Assembly: GCA_943357285.1 (NCBI GenBank)
Contig: CALRGJ010000002.1
Location: 1-64,000, forward strand
From: Candidatus Peribacteria bacterium
GTDB taxonomy: Bacteria; Patescibacteriota; Gracilibacteria; UBA1369; LOWO2-01-FULL-3
Reading direction: 5' to 3'
DNA: 64,000 bases
Part shown: positions 17,337-27,700 of the stretch, one piece after another
Numbering within the stretch: position 1 is the first letter of the stretch
Layout: every line of letters begins with the position of its first letter
The notes under the pieces: generated by a model
What the model saw: only the letters and a program-made list of their open reading frames with translations
The model's database searches: none
Told to the model about the DNA's origin: nothing
Translations under genes and position numbers: made by a program

Positions 17337-19499
17337 TTATTTCTTCCAAATTCCGGAGAAATAACGATCATATACCAAGTTTGTAGGGTAGCTAATTTCT
17401 GTATCGGAAATTTTCCTAGCTTCTTTAGGATAGATGGAAATATTCTTTATTTCAGGATCAGTGTGAGTAGTTTTGGTAAAAATACTACCGCGACTTCCCG
17501 GCTGCTTATCTACAATTAATTTATAATTTACGGCACTGTCATTCATATCTAAAAGGAATGGCAGACGATATCTAAATCGTAAATAACCAGTCTTTCCGGC
17601 GGTCATTTCCATGGAAGTAAGAAAATAATTTTTCTTAACATCTTTGTCATATTCTAAAGTCAGATTTGGATCTGTTGAATTAAGTAAAATACTACCTTCT
17701 GGAACGTAAACTTTTATTAAACTTTTGTTTCTTCCCCTACCTAAAATATCGATTATTTCATTTGGCATTTCACTTAACCCATAACTTTGAAGAATTTTTT
17801 TCCAGCGGAAATAAATAGCATCACTCCATTGATGGTGACGCTTAATTGTCACTTCATCAGTTAGATTTCCGTTTTTATCAATGTAAGTATCATGAGTAAC
17901 ACTCTCTTCTATGAAAAGATCTGACTTTGTACCACCGGCAGAAAAATTAATAACACTGAGATAATCTTCATCGGGTTTGTTCTGATACATTCGACCACTA
18001 ACCCCCAATGAATCAAAAAGCCCCTCCACTTCAGCGTCAGAGGAATACATCATTATATGTTTTTGCTGAATGGCTTTATAAAGTTTTGATCCCACCTTGC
18101 TAAGGTTCTCTTCCTTCATGATAGCCTTCTGAAAAGCCGGAATAAACACTTTTAAAATATGTTTTGGATTTTCTGGTCCCCAAATTTTTCCTTCAATAAC
18201 ATAGCTCAAAAGCAGGTTATAATTTTCCGAATTTAATTTTCCAAAATTACCAACTTGAACTGGTCCTGTAATATCCAACATATCTTGTAATAAACCCTGA
18301 TTAATAGCTATTACGGTATCAACCATTGGCCCACCTTCCTTATTTAAAAACCATTTGGCTTTAGCGGCAGTGGTAGGGAAATCGGCGGAATAATTACTAT
18401 CACGGAAGCGCCAATTGGAAGTGAATTGTTTCATATAATCCGGCGGTTCAATAATGTCCTTAAACGACCCATCTATGTCGTAAACATCCTGAACATCCAG
18501 TTTTTTAATAATTCCCTTATCAATATCTATAATGGCATAACTTCCTATAAACCCTCCTGAAGGTCTTATTTCATTATTATTTTGTAGAAGAACCAAATAA
18601 CGATGAGGATATTCATCTCCAAGTAATTTCAAAAGTGCCGGAAAATAACTTGCCGTTGAATTCAAAGTTTCAGAAACCATTTTTACCTGATTTTTTACAG
18701 CAGCTACGCGCGGAGCTATTTCTCCCGGAAGATTATTTTCATTTACCGTCGCTAACTCATTGGAAGCAATATTAATTTCTTTAATCGCTAAATCTGTATT
18801 TTTTAAGCCATCTTTTAAAGTATCGGTAAGAGACGGCCCACTAGAATCTGGATTATTATTCTTAGCTACGAAATAGAGAGGAACTTTATTAAACTCTTCT
18901 AGGGCATCTAGAAAATGTTGGCCTGCTGCAGTAAAATGCTCACCACCAACAATGAGTGATTTAACACTTGATCCTATATTATTCTGAGAACTGTAATAAG
19001 ATTTATCACTACTTAGGAACCATAGTTCTTTTTTTACGTCATCAAAATTTTTAATCGCTTTTTGAAAAGATTCGGAAGCATTAGCAAACTGAACTTTACT
19101 GGCGCTTTTTCCAGCATCGATAAGTAAAGAATAGCCCTGATAAGCTTCATTCGAGATATTTTTTTCTAATTTTTTCGTAGTGTAATAAACGTTTATCGTA
19201 TTGATAAATAGAATTATAAGAAAACCAAAAAAACCGATTTTCAAAAGATTTCCCAGTGATTTTGGAGGATTAAATTTTTCACCTCTCACATAGATGAAGT
19301 GTTTTTTTCCATCCGTTTTCAAATCCTTAACCTCATTAATGGGAGTGTGTTTCTTGTAAAACTTGTGCTGCTTTTTATTCAAAATATCAGCATCTTTGCC
19401 AGCGCCAAGAATTGCGAGATTCGAGTGCTTTTTATCGCCCTTCAAATTAATATCGTTGATTTGATTTTCTTGCTTTATGTCCTGAAGTTTTTTGGACAT
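17337..19499 (-). CDS. DUF4012 membrane-anchored protein
   Basis: A 720-residue protein with a basic cytoplasmic N-terminus of about 85 residues, one membrane segment (LLKIGFFGFLIILFINTINV, about 85-105) and a large extracytoplasmic part. The DUF4012 hallmark YLVLLQNNNEIRPSGGFIGS (about 310-330) is followed by a conserved beta-rich region with TVIAINQGLLQDMLDITGPVQV. These proteins occur widely in CPR bacteria and Actinobacteria; similarity to LytR-type envelope proteins has been noted, but the activity is unknown. It is cotranscribed with the DUF3352 gene (3-bp gap). Confidence 0.85.
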   Translation of the reverse strand: MSKKLQDIKQENQINDINLKGDKKHSNLAILGAGKDADILNKKQHKFYKKHTPINEVKDLKTDGKKHFIYVRGEKFNPPKSLGNLLKIGFFGFLIILFINTINVYYTTKKLEKNISNEAYQGYSLLIDAGKSASKVQFANASESFQKAIKNFDDVKKELWFLSSDKSYYSSQNNIGSSVKSLIVGGEHFTAAGQHFLDALEEFNKVPLYFVAKNNNPDSSGPSLTDTLKDGLKNTDLAIKEINIASNELATVNENNLPGEIAPRVAAVKNQVKMVSETLNSTASYFPALLKLLGDEYPHRYLVLLQNNNEIRPSGGFIGSYAIIDIDKGIIKKLDVQDVYDIDGSFKDIIEPPDYMKQFTSNWRFRDSNYSADFPTTAAKAKWFLNKEGGPMVDTVIAINQGLLQDMLDITGPVQVGNFGKLNSENYNLLLSYVIEGKIWGPENPKHILKVFIPAFQKAIMKEENLSKVGSKLYKAIQQKHIMMYSSDAEVEGLFDSLGVSGRMYQNKPDEDYLSVINFSAGGTKSDLFIEESVTHDTYIDKNGNLTDEVTIKRHHQWSDAIYFRWKKILQSYGLSEMPNEIIDILGRGRNKSLIKVYVPEGSILLNSTDPNLTLEYDKDVKKNYFLTSMEMTAGKTGYLRFRYRLPFLLDMNDSAVNYKLIVDKQPGSRGSIFTKTTHTDPEIKNISIYPKEARKISDTEISYPTNLVYDRYFSGIWKK

Positions 19500-19502
19500 G
19501 CA

Positions 19503-21305
19503 TCACTTGATATGCAAATAATTTATCGTTACAACTCCATCTTCAAAATAATTTTTACCGGAGCTGAAAGAAGAAATCATTCCAAGTGCCGGTGGTATAA
19601 CCTTTTGTTTAAATATTAGAGGAAGAATTCCTTCTAAATCAAAGAAACTCACTTCATCTGATCCTTTAATCACAGGCTGAATATTGCTAGAGAATCTTTC
19701 CGTAGAAATTAAGCTTTCTCCGTTGCCCTTCATCAAATCTACCGTAACCTTAATAGAATCTAAATCATTACAAATAACCGCAAAATCATTCACAATAGCA
19801 TAATATACGCTCCAATTTTGTTTACCCATTTTTAACTCGTAAATCATCGTATCATTATAGGAATTTTCTATTTTTGTAATTTCTTCAGGCGCAGCAACAA
19901 TTTCCCTTCCAACAGTGCCATCAGGCAAAGTGTGCTCAACAACTTTTGGCTCGAAAATTCCACCATAGTTAGCGAAATTACTAGCAAGCTGATGAAGCTT
20001 AACAGTATCAGTTTGAGCAGTTTCCAATCCGAAAATTAGCTTATAAATATTTTTGTTTTTATTTTTCTCAATTGAAAATGCAAATTCATTCTTCAAAAGA
20101 GGTAGAAGGTCCTGTTCAAAGCTAGTATCCTGTCCAAAATATTTTTGAGTATAGCTCTGCAAAATTTGATCTACTAGCATCTGACTGGAATCATCCCCAC
20201 CGGCAAAAGTGGAAAGCATCTTCTGTAATTCAGACTCCAAATCTTGTCCTCCCCAGAAGGCCAAAGTTTCTTTTGGCAAATAGGCAGCTAGATTGGCGCT
20301 ATATTTTTTCTCAAATGAGAGATATGAAGAATTGCCGGAATTTTTTCCTTTTAGAGTTAGGAAAGTTTGAACTGCAAACTCATTATCCAAAGCGATCAAA
20401 GCTGCTCCTTCAGAATCAAAAGATTTGAGTAAAGGCTTTACCATAACCATTGATATTCCTTTTGTATTTATGAATGGCAGTTTGTGTAAGAAATTATCAC
20501 TTAATTGATCGAAATTAACATACACAAAAGCTGTACGATTCAGAGGTAGATTATTGTCTACTTTACGATACTGAGGTGTGAAATATAATTTCTGATTACT
20601 GGAGTTTTGGCTATCTACAAGCTGGAAAATCGCCTGTTCACTTGAGCTGGCAATGAGATAATTATTAAGAAAAGTTATGAAGGCCGGACCTCCTGGAAGT
20701 TTTACGTTGTAAGTTTTATGACCGGTGTAAATATTCTCTACAGGGTTATATCTCTGGAGAAATTTATCGACATTTGTCTGACTCAATATTTCGGCAAAAT
20801 ATAATTCATAAACGACATTAGTTTCTTTTGCAGAATTAATGTAAGCAACTCCTACCTCTCTACCAAGCCAAGGCTTCACATCTGTCTCGTAAACCAAACT
20901 GAAAAAAGTTTCAGCAAATTTGATCAAACTTTCTTTGCTATATTCGGGATGACCTGCAAGAAGTTTGAAAGTTTTATTAAGCTGAGTGTGGTCAAAATTA
21001 GTATTAACTTCCACTAAAGCCACTGTAGATTCGGCAGGTAGTAATTTAGCGATAGGCTCAGCGCGAAACGCTCTTTCAAAAATCAAATAACCGACGGCAA
21101 CCAAAATTGCTAGCATAATTAGTGCCAAGACTCCGCCAAAAAGTTTCTTCTTATTGATCTTAAAACGAGGTTTTTTCACTTCGCCATCAGTCAAAATTTC
21201 AGATTCCTTTTTAGACTTCTTCTTGTTTGCATTAAGCTCGTTTTCCGTGTCACCGGCTTCTATTTGCTGGCGTATTATTTTTTTAGCTTTTGATTTTCTT
21301 CCCAT
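19503..21305 (-). CDS. DUF3352-type membrane-anchored protein
   Basis: A 600-residue protein with a lysine-rich cytoplasmic start, one membrane segment (about residues 55-77, FGGVLALIMLAILVAVGYLIF) and a long exported domain. The post-membrane sequence KLLPAESTVALVEVN and repeated lipoprotein-like beta-alpha units resemble DUF3352. Function unknown. A TGC-TAATAA extended -10 element lies 7 nt before the ATG inside a 15-bp palindrome (21307-21321), so the message is probably leaderless. It is first in an operon with the DUF4012 gene and divergent from alaS. Confidence 0.78.
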   Translation of the reverse strand: MGRKSKAKKIIRQQIEAGDTENELNANKKKSKKESEILTDGEVKKPRFKINKKKLFGGVLALIMLAILVAVGYLIFERAFRAEPIAKLLPAESTVALVEVNTNFDHTQLNKTFKLLAGHPEYSKESLIKFAETFFSLVYETDVKPWLGREVGVAYINSAKETNVVYELYFAEILSQTNVDKFLQRYNPVENIYTGHKTYNVKLPGGPAFITFLNNYLIASSSEQAIFQLVDSQNSSNQKLYFTPQYRKVDNNLPLNRTAFVYVNFDQLSDNFLHKLPFINTKGISMVMVKPLLKSFDSEGAALIALDNEFAVQTFLTLKGKNSGNSSYLSFEKKYSANLAAYLPKETLAFWGGQDLESELQKMLSTFAGGDDSSQMLVDQILQSYTQKYFGQDTSFEQDLLPLLKNEFAFSIEKNKNKNIYKLIFGLETAQTDTVKLHQLASNFANYGGIFEPKVVEHTLPDGTVGREIVAAPEEITKIENSYNDTMIYELKMGKQNWSVYYAIVNDFAVICNDLDSIKVTVDLMKGNGESLISTERFSSNIQPVIKGSDEVSFFDLEGILPLIFKQKVIPPALGMISSFSSGKNYFEDGVVTINYLHIK

Positions 21306-21306
21306 G

Positions 21307-21321
21307 TGCTAATTATTAGCA
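21307..21321. promoter_or_regulatory. Palindrome with extended -10 box before the DUF3352 gene
   Basis: TGCTAATTATTAGCA is a perfect 15-bp dyad (7-bp arms). Read on the minus strand it contains TGC-TAATAA, 7 nt before the start codon. It could be an operator overlapping the promoter. Confidence 0.5.
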
Positions 21322-21345
21322 TATTTTGGCCCCCTCTGCAAAAGC

Positions 21346-21374
21346 TTGTATCCTGATGTTTTTTTACGTAGAAT
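21346..21374 (+). promoter_or_regulatory. alaS promoter
   Basis: TTGTAT (21346-21351), 17-bp spacer, TAGAAT (21369-21374). Expected start near 21381, 26 nt before ATG 21407. Confidence 0.65.
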
Positions 21375-21406
21375 AAGCCCACTTGATACTTTTTGAATCT
21401 GAAAAT

Positions 21407-23260
21407 ATGAAAATGACAGCTAATGAACTCCGCCATTTATTTATAGATTTTTTTGTAAAAAAGAATGGACATAAAGAAATTCGTGGTTCTTCTTTAATTC
21501 CGGAAAATGATCCTACTGTTTTATTTACGACTGCGGGAATGCATCCTTTGGTACCATTTCTTATGGGCGAGAAGCATCCATCAGGTAGTCGTTTAACAGA
21601 TGTACAGAAGTGTATTCGTACGGACGATATTGAGGAAGTGGGAGACAAGAGTCATTTGAGCTTTTTTGAGATGTTGGGTAACTGGTCTTTGGGAGATTAT
21701 TTCAAAGAAGGTGCTATTAAGATGAGTTTTGAATTTTTGACTTCGAGCGATGGTGGGCTTGGTTTGCCTTTGAGCAGATTGGCTTTTACTTGTTTTGCCG
21801 GTGACGCTGATGCTCCTAAGGATGAGGAGTCCTTTGCAATTTGGAGAAGTCTTGGCGTAAGTGCCGATCGTATTTCATTCTTACCTAAAAAAGATAACTG
21901 GTGGGGACCTGCAGGAAAAACTGGTCCATGTGGTCCAGATACAGAAATGTTTTATTGGACAGGAACTGAGCCAGCGCCAGAAAAACACGATCCATCAGAC
22001 AAGAGATGGGTGGAGATTTGGAATGATGTGTTCATGCAGTACAACAAGCAGGAAGATGGCAGTTTTGTTCCTTTGAAACAGCAAAATGTGGATACAGGAA
22101 TGGGACTGGAAAGAGTTTTGGGAATTATGAATGGTTTGAATTCACCTTTTGAGACTGAATTATTTGTGGATGTGATTGCGGAAATTAGAACATTAGCCGG
22201 ATACGGTGAAGCCGACGAAGCAAAAATGGTTTCTGAAAAAATTATTGCTGATCATTTGAGAGCAGCGACATTTATCTTGGGTGATCCAAGTGCTGTAACT
22301 CCTTCAAATACAGATCAGGGATATATTCTAAGAAGACTTATTCGTAGAGCAATTAGGAATGCAAAGAAGCTAGGAATTGCAGGTGAATTTGCAAGAAAAA
22401 TTGCCGGAATTATCGTGAAAAACTATGGGGATTATTATAAAGAATTAGAATTGAATGCAGAAAGAATTTACGAAGAGATGAGCAAAGAGGAAATTCAATT
22501 TGGTCATACTTTGGATAAAGGTTTGGCGATGATTCATCGAGAGCTTGCACGTAAAGAAGAACAAAAGGAAAAGGGCATAAATGCCCTGGGCGAAGATTTC
22601 TGTTTTGAAATGTTTGCAACTTACGGCTTCCCTATCGAGATGACAATTGAAGAATTACAGGAAGCTGGTTGGATTCGTGATGCAGCTGAGAAGGCAATGT
22701 TGATTAAAAATTTCGAAGATAATTTCAAAAAACATCAAGAATTATCTCGTGCCGGTGCTGAGAAAAAGTTTGCTGGAGGACTTTCTGACCACAGTGAAGA
22801 AGTTACTAGATTGCATACGGCTACTCACCTTTTGCATAAAGCACTACGAACAGTTTTGGGTGATCATGTAGAGCAGAGAGGTTCAAATATTACTGCTGAA
22901 AGATTACGTTTTGACTTCTCTCATTCGACAAAAATGACCGATGAGGAAAAGATAAAAGTAGAAGGAATTGTGAACGACCAAATTCGTGCAGCCTTGCCAG
23001 TGAGCTATGCAGAAATGAGCGTGGCTGAGGCAAAAGAAAAGGGCGCTATTGGCTTATTTGAGTCAAAATATGGCGACGTGGTAAAAGTGTACACAATGGG
23101 TGAACCAGAAAAAGGCACACTTTTCAGCATGGAAATTTGCGGTGGTCCACACGTTAAAAATACTAGCGAACTTGGCAGCTTCAAGCTCTTAAAAGAAGAA
23201 GCTTGCTCAAGCGGAATCAGAAGAATTAAGGCGACAGTGGGGGCAAATGCGAAAGCCTAG
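21407..23260 (+). CDS. alaS: Alanyl-tRNA synthetase lacking the C-terminal C-Ala domain
   Basis: A 617-residue class II synthetase that charges tRNA-Ala. The catalytic core is complete (FTTAGMHPLVPFLMG, SFFEMLGNWSLGDYF, GPCGPDTEMFY, DTGMGLERVL). The editing domain is also present, with its zinc ligands in HTATHLLH and CGGPHVKNTSELGSF. The protein ends just after SSGIRRIKATVG, so the oligomerisation/C-Ala region that brings usual bacterial enzymes to about 870 residues is absent. I start at ATG 21407; ATG 21413 is equally plausible. The stop overlaps the miaB stop by 4 bp (convergent). Confidence 0.94.
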   Translation: MKMTANELRHLFIDFFVKKNGHKEIRGSSLIPENDPTVLFTTAGMHPLVPFLMGEKHPSGSRLTDVQKCIRTDDIEEVGDKSHLSFFEMLGNWSLGDYFKEGAIKMSFEFLTSSDGGLGLPLSRLAFTCFAGDADAPKDEESFAIWRSLGVSADRISFLPKKDNWWGPAGKTGPCGPDTEMFYWTGTEPAPEKHDPSDKRWVEIWNDVFMQYNKQEDGSFVPLKQQNVDTGMGLERVLGIMNGLNSPFETELFVDVIAEIRTLAGYGEADEAKMVSEKIIADHLRAATFILGDPSAVTPSNTDQGYILRRLIRRAIRNAKKLGIAGEFARKIAGIIVKNYGDYYKELELNAERIYEEMSKEEIQFGHTLDKGLAMIHRELARKEEQKEKGINALGEDFCFEMFATYGFPIEMTIEELQEAGWIRDAAEKAMLIKNFEDNFKKHQELSRAGAEKKFAGGLSDHSEEVTRLHTATHLLHKALRTVLGDHVEQRGSNITAERLRFDFSHSTKMTDEEKIKVEGIVNDQIRAALPVSYAEMSVAEAKEKGAIGLFESKYGDVVKVYTMGEPEKGTLFSMEICGGPHVKNTSELGSFKLLKEEACSSGIRRIKATVGANAKA

Positions 23261-24630
23261 ACCAATTCCCCTTCAAGAATCCACTCCATTGCTTTGGTGA
23301 TTTTCACTGGGACTATTTCTCCGAGGAGTTTTCTGCCGGATTGGAATTGTACGGTTTTGAAGTGTTCGCTGCGACCGAGACATTTTTTGCCTTCTTGGCT
23401 TTCTACTAAAACTTGGACGGTTTTGCCGAGGAATCTTTCGTGAGCTTTTTTGGATTTTTGGCGAAGGAGATTGTCGTTTAATTTGTTCCAACGCTCTTGT
23501 TTTACGGCTTCCGAGATGTCGTCTTTTATGAATCTGGCAGCGGTGGTTCCGGTTCTTTCAGAATATTGAGAAATGTATCCGTGTTCGAAATCCATCTCAT
23601 CAAAAAATTTATAAGTATTCTCAAATTCTTCATCTGTTTCACCACAAAAACCCACAATTATATCTGTAGAAATAGAAATTCCCGGAATTGCTTTGCGAAG
23701 TTTTTCTATAATTTTTCTATAATGTTCGACGGTATAAGTACGATTCATGCGCTTGAGTGTGCGATTATCACCTGCTTGAACTGGGAGATGTAAATACGGC
23801 ATTATTGTCTTCAAATTCGCCATCGCCTCAATGAGTTGATCAGACATATCTTTAGGATGAGAAGACGTGAAGCTGAGACGCACGAGACCTTTGGTGTGAA
23901 GCTTATCGATCTCTTCTAAAAGGTAAATAAATGGCTCTTTTTCTCCGAGAAATTCAAAAGTTTTTTCTTCTTTGTCATATTGGCTGAGACCATAAGAATT
24001 CACAGTCTGACCGATGAGAGTAATTTCCTTACAGCCATTCTCCACTAGCTGTGTACATTCTTTGAGAATTTCCTGGATGTCACGGCTCTTCTCGCGACCG
24101 CGGCTATATGGAACGATGCAGTAGGTACAAAATTTATCGCAACCATTGGAAATGGCCACAAAAGCCTGAGCTTTGGACTGGTGAGAACTATGAGTTGGAG
24201 AAATTTTGAAATAATCTTCGAGGGACTCTTCTTTAATTTCCGGAATTTTACTTTCTGGGTCGAGCTCGCGAGCGAGAGCAGCAAGTTTTGGCAATTCTTC
24301 AGTGCGAAGTGCGATATCTAATTCACGAGTTGTATTGAAAAGTTTATCTCTTTCTGAAGAATATCGAGAGCTGGATTTGCGCACCATACAGCCGGTAATT
24401 ACCACTGTGATCTTTTTGTGCTGGCGACGCATTTGCTCGATTGTACGCATGTGACCGTAGACACGATCCTCAGCGCTCTGACGAATGCTGCAAGTATTGA
24501 ACATAATCAAATCCGCCTCTTCAAAAGAGGGCGCTTTATCATAGCCGAGTGCCTGGAGATAAGACTCCATGCGTTCTGTATCAGAATAATTCATCTGACA
24601 GCCGTAAGTTTGAATGTGGTAGGTAGACAT
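23257..24630 (-). CDS. miaB: tRNA-2-methylthio-N6-dimethylallyladenosine synthase
   Basis: A 457-residue radical SAM methylthiotransferase. The N-terminal UPF0004 domain binds a second 4Fe-4S cluster through Cys11, Cys47 and Cys81. The radical SAM motif CDKFCTYC supplies Cys164, Cys168 and Cys171, and a C-terminal TRAM-like domain follows (VQVLVESQEG onward). It adds the methylthio group at position 37 of tRNAs that read UNN codons. The length is typical and IVPYSRGREKSR favours MiaB over MtaB or RimO. Confidence 0.94.
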   Translation of the reverse strand: MSTYHIQTYGCQMNYSDTERMESYLQALGYDKAPSFEEADLIMFNTCSIRQSAEDRVYGHMRTIEQMRRQHKKITVVITGCMVRKSSSRYSSERDKLFNTTRELDIALRTEELPKLAALARELDPESKIPEIKEESLEDYFKISPTHSSHQSKAQAFVAISNGCDKFCTYCIVPYSRGREKSRDIQEILKECTQLVENGCKEITLIGQTVNSYGLSQYDKEEKTFEFLGEKEPFIYLLEEIDKLHTKGLVRLSFTSSHPKDMSDQLIEAMANLKTIMPYLHLPVQAGDNRTLKRMNRTYTVEHYRKIIEKLRKAIPGISISTDIIVGFCGETDEEFENTYKFFDEMDFEHGYISQYSERTGTTAARFIKDDISEAVKQERWNKLNDNLLRQKSKKAHERFLGKTVQVLVESQEGKKCLGRSEHFKTVQFQSGRKLLGEIVPVKITKAMEWILEGELV

Positions 24631-24710
24631 GTGAAAAGCATAATTGCAGCGGCAATCATAATCAGAGAGGTGGCTTTAGGCAATGGAAAGTCTTATCTCC
24701 AACCATGATC

Positions 24711-27700
24711 TCAAATTTTGCCTTTTTCAGAAGACATACTTGCCTGTAGATTATTTAAATGAAACTCCCAGGTGCTCAAAGGCACAAACATCAAATAATC
24801 TCTTAGATATTCTCGTGCCGCCGTTTCGTTCATTCCTTGATTTTGAATAAATTCTACGGTAGCGGCAAGTTTGTATACGATAGCTTGTGCATCTTCCAAA
24901 TATTCATCACGCGTAGATTCCAAGGCATGATTAAATGTTTTTTCAAGTAAAGCTGGATCCTTGGTACTTGCTTGCGCCTGGGCAATACCCAATTCATTGA
25001 AAGCCATTTGTCTGAATTCCGTATCGCCTAAATAATCGTAAGAACCGTTAGGATTGAGCAATCTATTACATATACTATTTAATGAGTGCCCTTCTGTGAC
25101 CAAAAAAGCCAAGGCCTCATCTTTTAAACGGTGTTCGTAAAAAGCTTTCTTGGCCTGCATATAAGTATGTATAGATTCAGGCCTTATATCCCCATCCGGA
25201 GTAAGAATAGAAAAATTGCCATCAACTCCCCTAATACTTTGTAAAGCTTCTCCATGTATAGCCATTTCCGGTTCCAAAGAATTAGATCCTTGTTTATAAA
25301 TATGCTGAAGCTCGTGAATAATGACATGACTTTTCATGGAAAGTTCTACATGTGGTTTTACCACTATTATACCGATGCCAATGCCTGATTCTGTAGCAGA
25401 AAGAGCAAGACCTGCAGAGGTGTGAGAATCAAAGTCTCCAAAGAATTTTGCGTAATCGGCTGCTGTTTCACATCTGATACATAACACCCCATCAATCATT
25501 TTATAGGCGATCTTGCCCTCAATACTTCGATGTAAAGTCCCTGCCTCAATAAGGCGAGCCTTGAGTGCTTCATCTTTTGCCTCCTGTGTTGAACCGCTTA
25601 ATCCCGCCTCAAAAGCTACGGTATTTCCCCGAACGTTAATCATGTGAGATATGGTAGCAACTATCATTTGCTGCTGCTCAAGTGGTATGTCCGAATCTTG
25701 AAGATATTTTTTATAAAGATCCTCCACCGATAATTGGTCATTACCTGAATGTAATTCCTGACGAATTGACTTAATCACATCTCGGGCTTTATTCTGAATT
25801 TCATGAACTTTGGCTTTGTAAGCATCTCGCGTCATTCTTCCAGCTGCAACGTCCTTTCTGGCTTCATCAAAATCAAACATTCTATCTTTTAGGGCATTCA
25901 TTTTACCCCAACATTCTTTTGTCTCCCGAGTCATTCTAGCTAGGTTTGTTTCTGAATTAGAATCGGCGGACGCAGCGGCCTTAAGTGAAACTATCTCATT
26001 ACCTTTTATGGCCGTAAATGAGCCATCAGGATTATCACCATTAATCACAAAACCCTTATTCTTCAGATATTCAGTTAAAGCAATTTTTCCCTCTGGAGAA
26101 AGATTGGTAAATTCGTATTTATTTTCTCCAGCTTGTTTCAGTCCATATAATCTTTTGATTTCACTCTTGCCAGTCTCGTCCAGACCTTCAGTAAAAAGCT
26201 GTCTTATCCACAGACTTTCCGTAGTTGGTTTGAAAATCATTTTGTTTTTTGCGACAGAGCCATCCTTCAATGTAATGGTGGTTTCAGCTGTAACAGTGCC
26301 ATCTTCAGAGACTTCCACTTTGAAGCCATTTTTTCCATATTCCGCTTGCAGATTTTTGATAAATTCAGCTCTCTGAGACTGATCGTAGCTCCAATTAGTA
26401 GACACTTCATTGTCTCCAGTCTTACTGGCTCCATTGGAAACAACTTTATATTTGCCCATTTTATAAGATACCGCTCCTCCGTTTAGACAATGATACAGAG
26501 AAGCTAAAAATCCGAGAGCAGGATGCCCCTTTTCTGCAGCACTTTCAATCATTTCCTCACGTGTTTCTTCCAGAAATTCTCTGCCTAATTTATTCATCAT
26601 ATTGCCCAATCCTTTTTGATTGAGCAGGTTAATTTCATGATTTCTAAGTTTAGGTATCTTGCTTAAAAGCTTTGCCGCCATGCCTTTAAACCCCGGGGAT
26701 GCTCCATTTGCAGCCGCAAACTTGCTCAAGAATTTTCCGGCGATTTGTCCGCATCCGAGTAAAGCAAAAGTGGTGACAAAACCAACTACGAATTGTTTGC
26801 CGTAGACTTGGTTTAATTCGGAACTGCTTATTTCTTCATATTGTCCCGTCTGAGGGTTGAACACTTTTTCGTCCGTAATATATTTACCCAGCATTGTTTT
26901 ATTAGTAAACCCATCTTCCCCATACACGGCCTTGCCAATATAATTAGAGCCAATAGTAGCTAATTCATTTCCGGCCATACCAGCTAAAGTACCCACCCCT
27001 GCCATCAGCATCAAGCCACCAACTCCTGACCCTACTCCTGTACAAATCAAAACTATGGCAACAGTAGCTGTCAAAATAGCTCCAATAAAAGGTAGGGCAT
27101 CTTTAATCATCCATCTATCAAAAGAATCTTCTTCAAAATCCGCACTCAAAATCATATTACAAAAAGATTCTATCCTTTTACTGTCTACAAGAGCTGCAAC
27201 TTGAGACAGTTGATTCTCCATGGATAAAATTTTCTGTTCGAATTCATCCTTCATGCCAGTTTCTCCAAACAATTTCAATTTATTAAGATCGGCACGAGCT
27301 TGAGCAAGATTAGATCTAAGATCAGCAATTGAACCGGAACTAACGGAATCTTTTACTTCTCTGGCATATCCTTTGGCCAACTCAATAAAATTTCCCGGCT
27401 TATTTCCCTCCAATGTTTTATAAAACAACATTTGTAAGGGCGCAAATTTTGCATTTATATCTTTGCTAGCAGCTCCTAAAGCTTTAAAGCTAGGTTTTTC
27501 CCTTAATATTTTTTGAAAAGCTTCTTTCATAGTTGCATCCTGCTTGTCTGAATCTGCAATAGTCTCGGCATCGATAACCTGATCCCCCTTACTGCCATCC
27601 TCCTTGACTGCAATATAATTTAAAGAGCCATTGATGTTTTCCTTCATTAAATAGATAGCATCATTGCTAATTCCTTTGTGAGAATTTGTTTTATTGAGAT

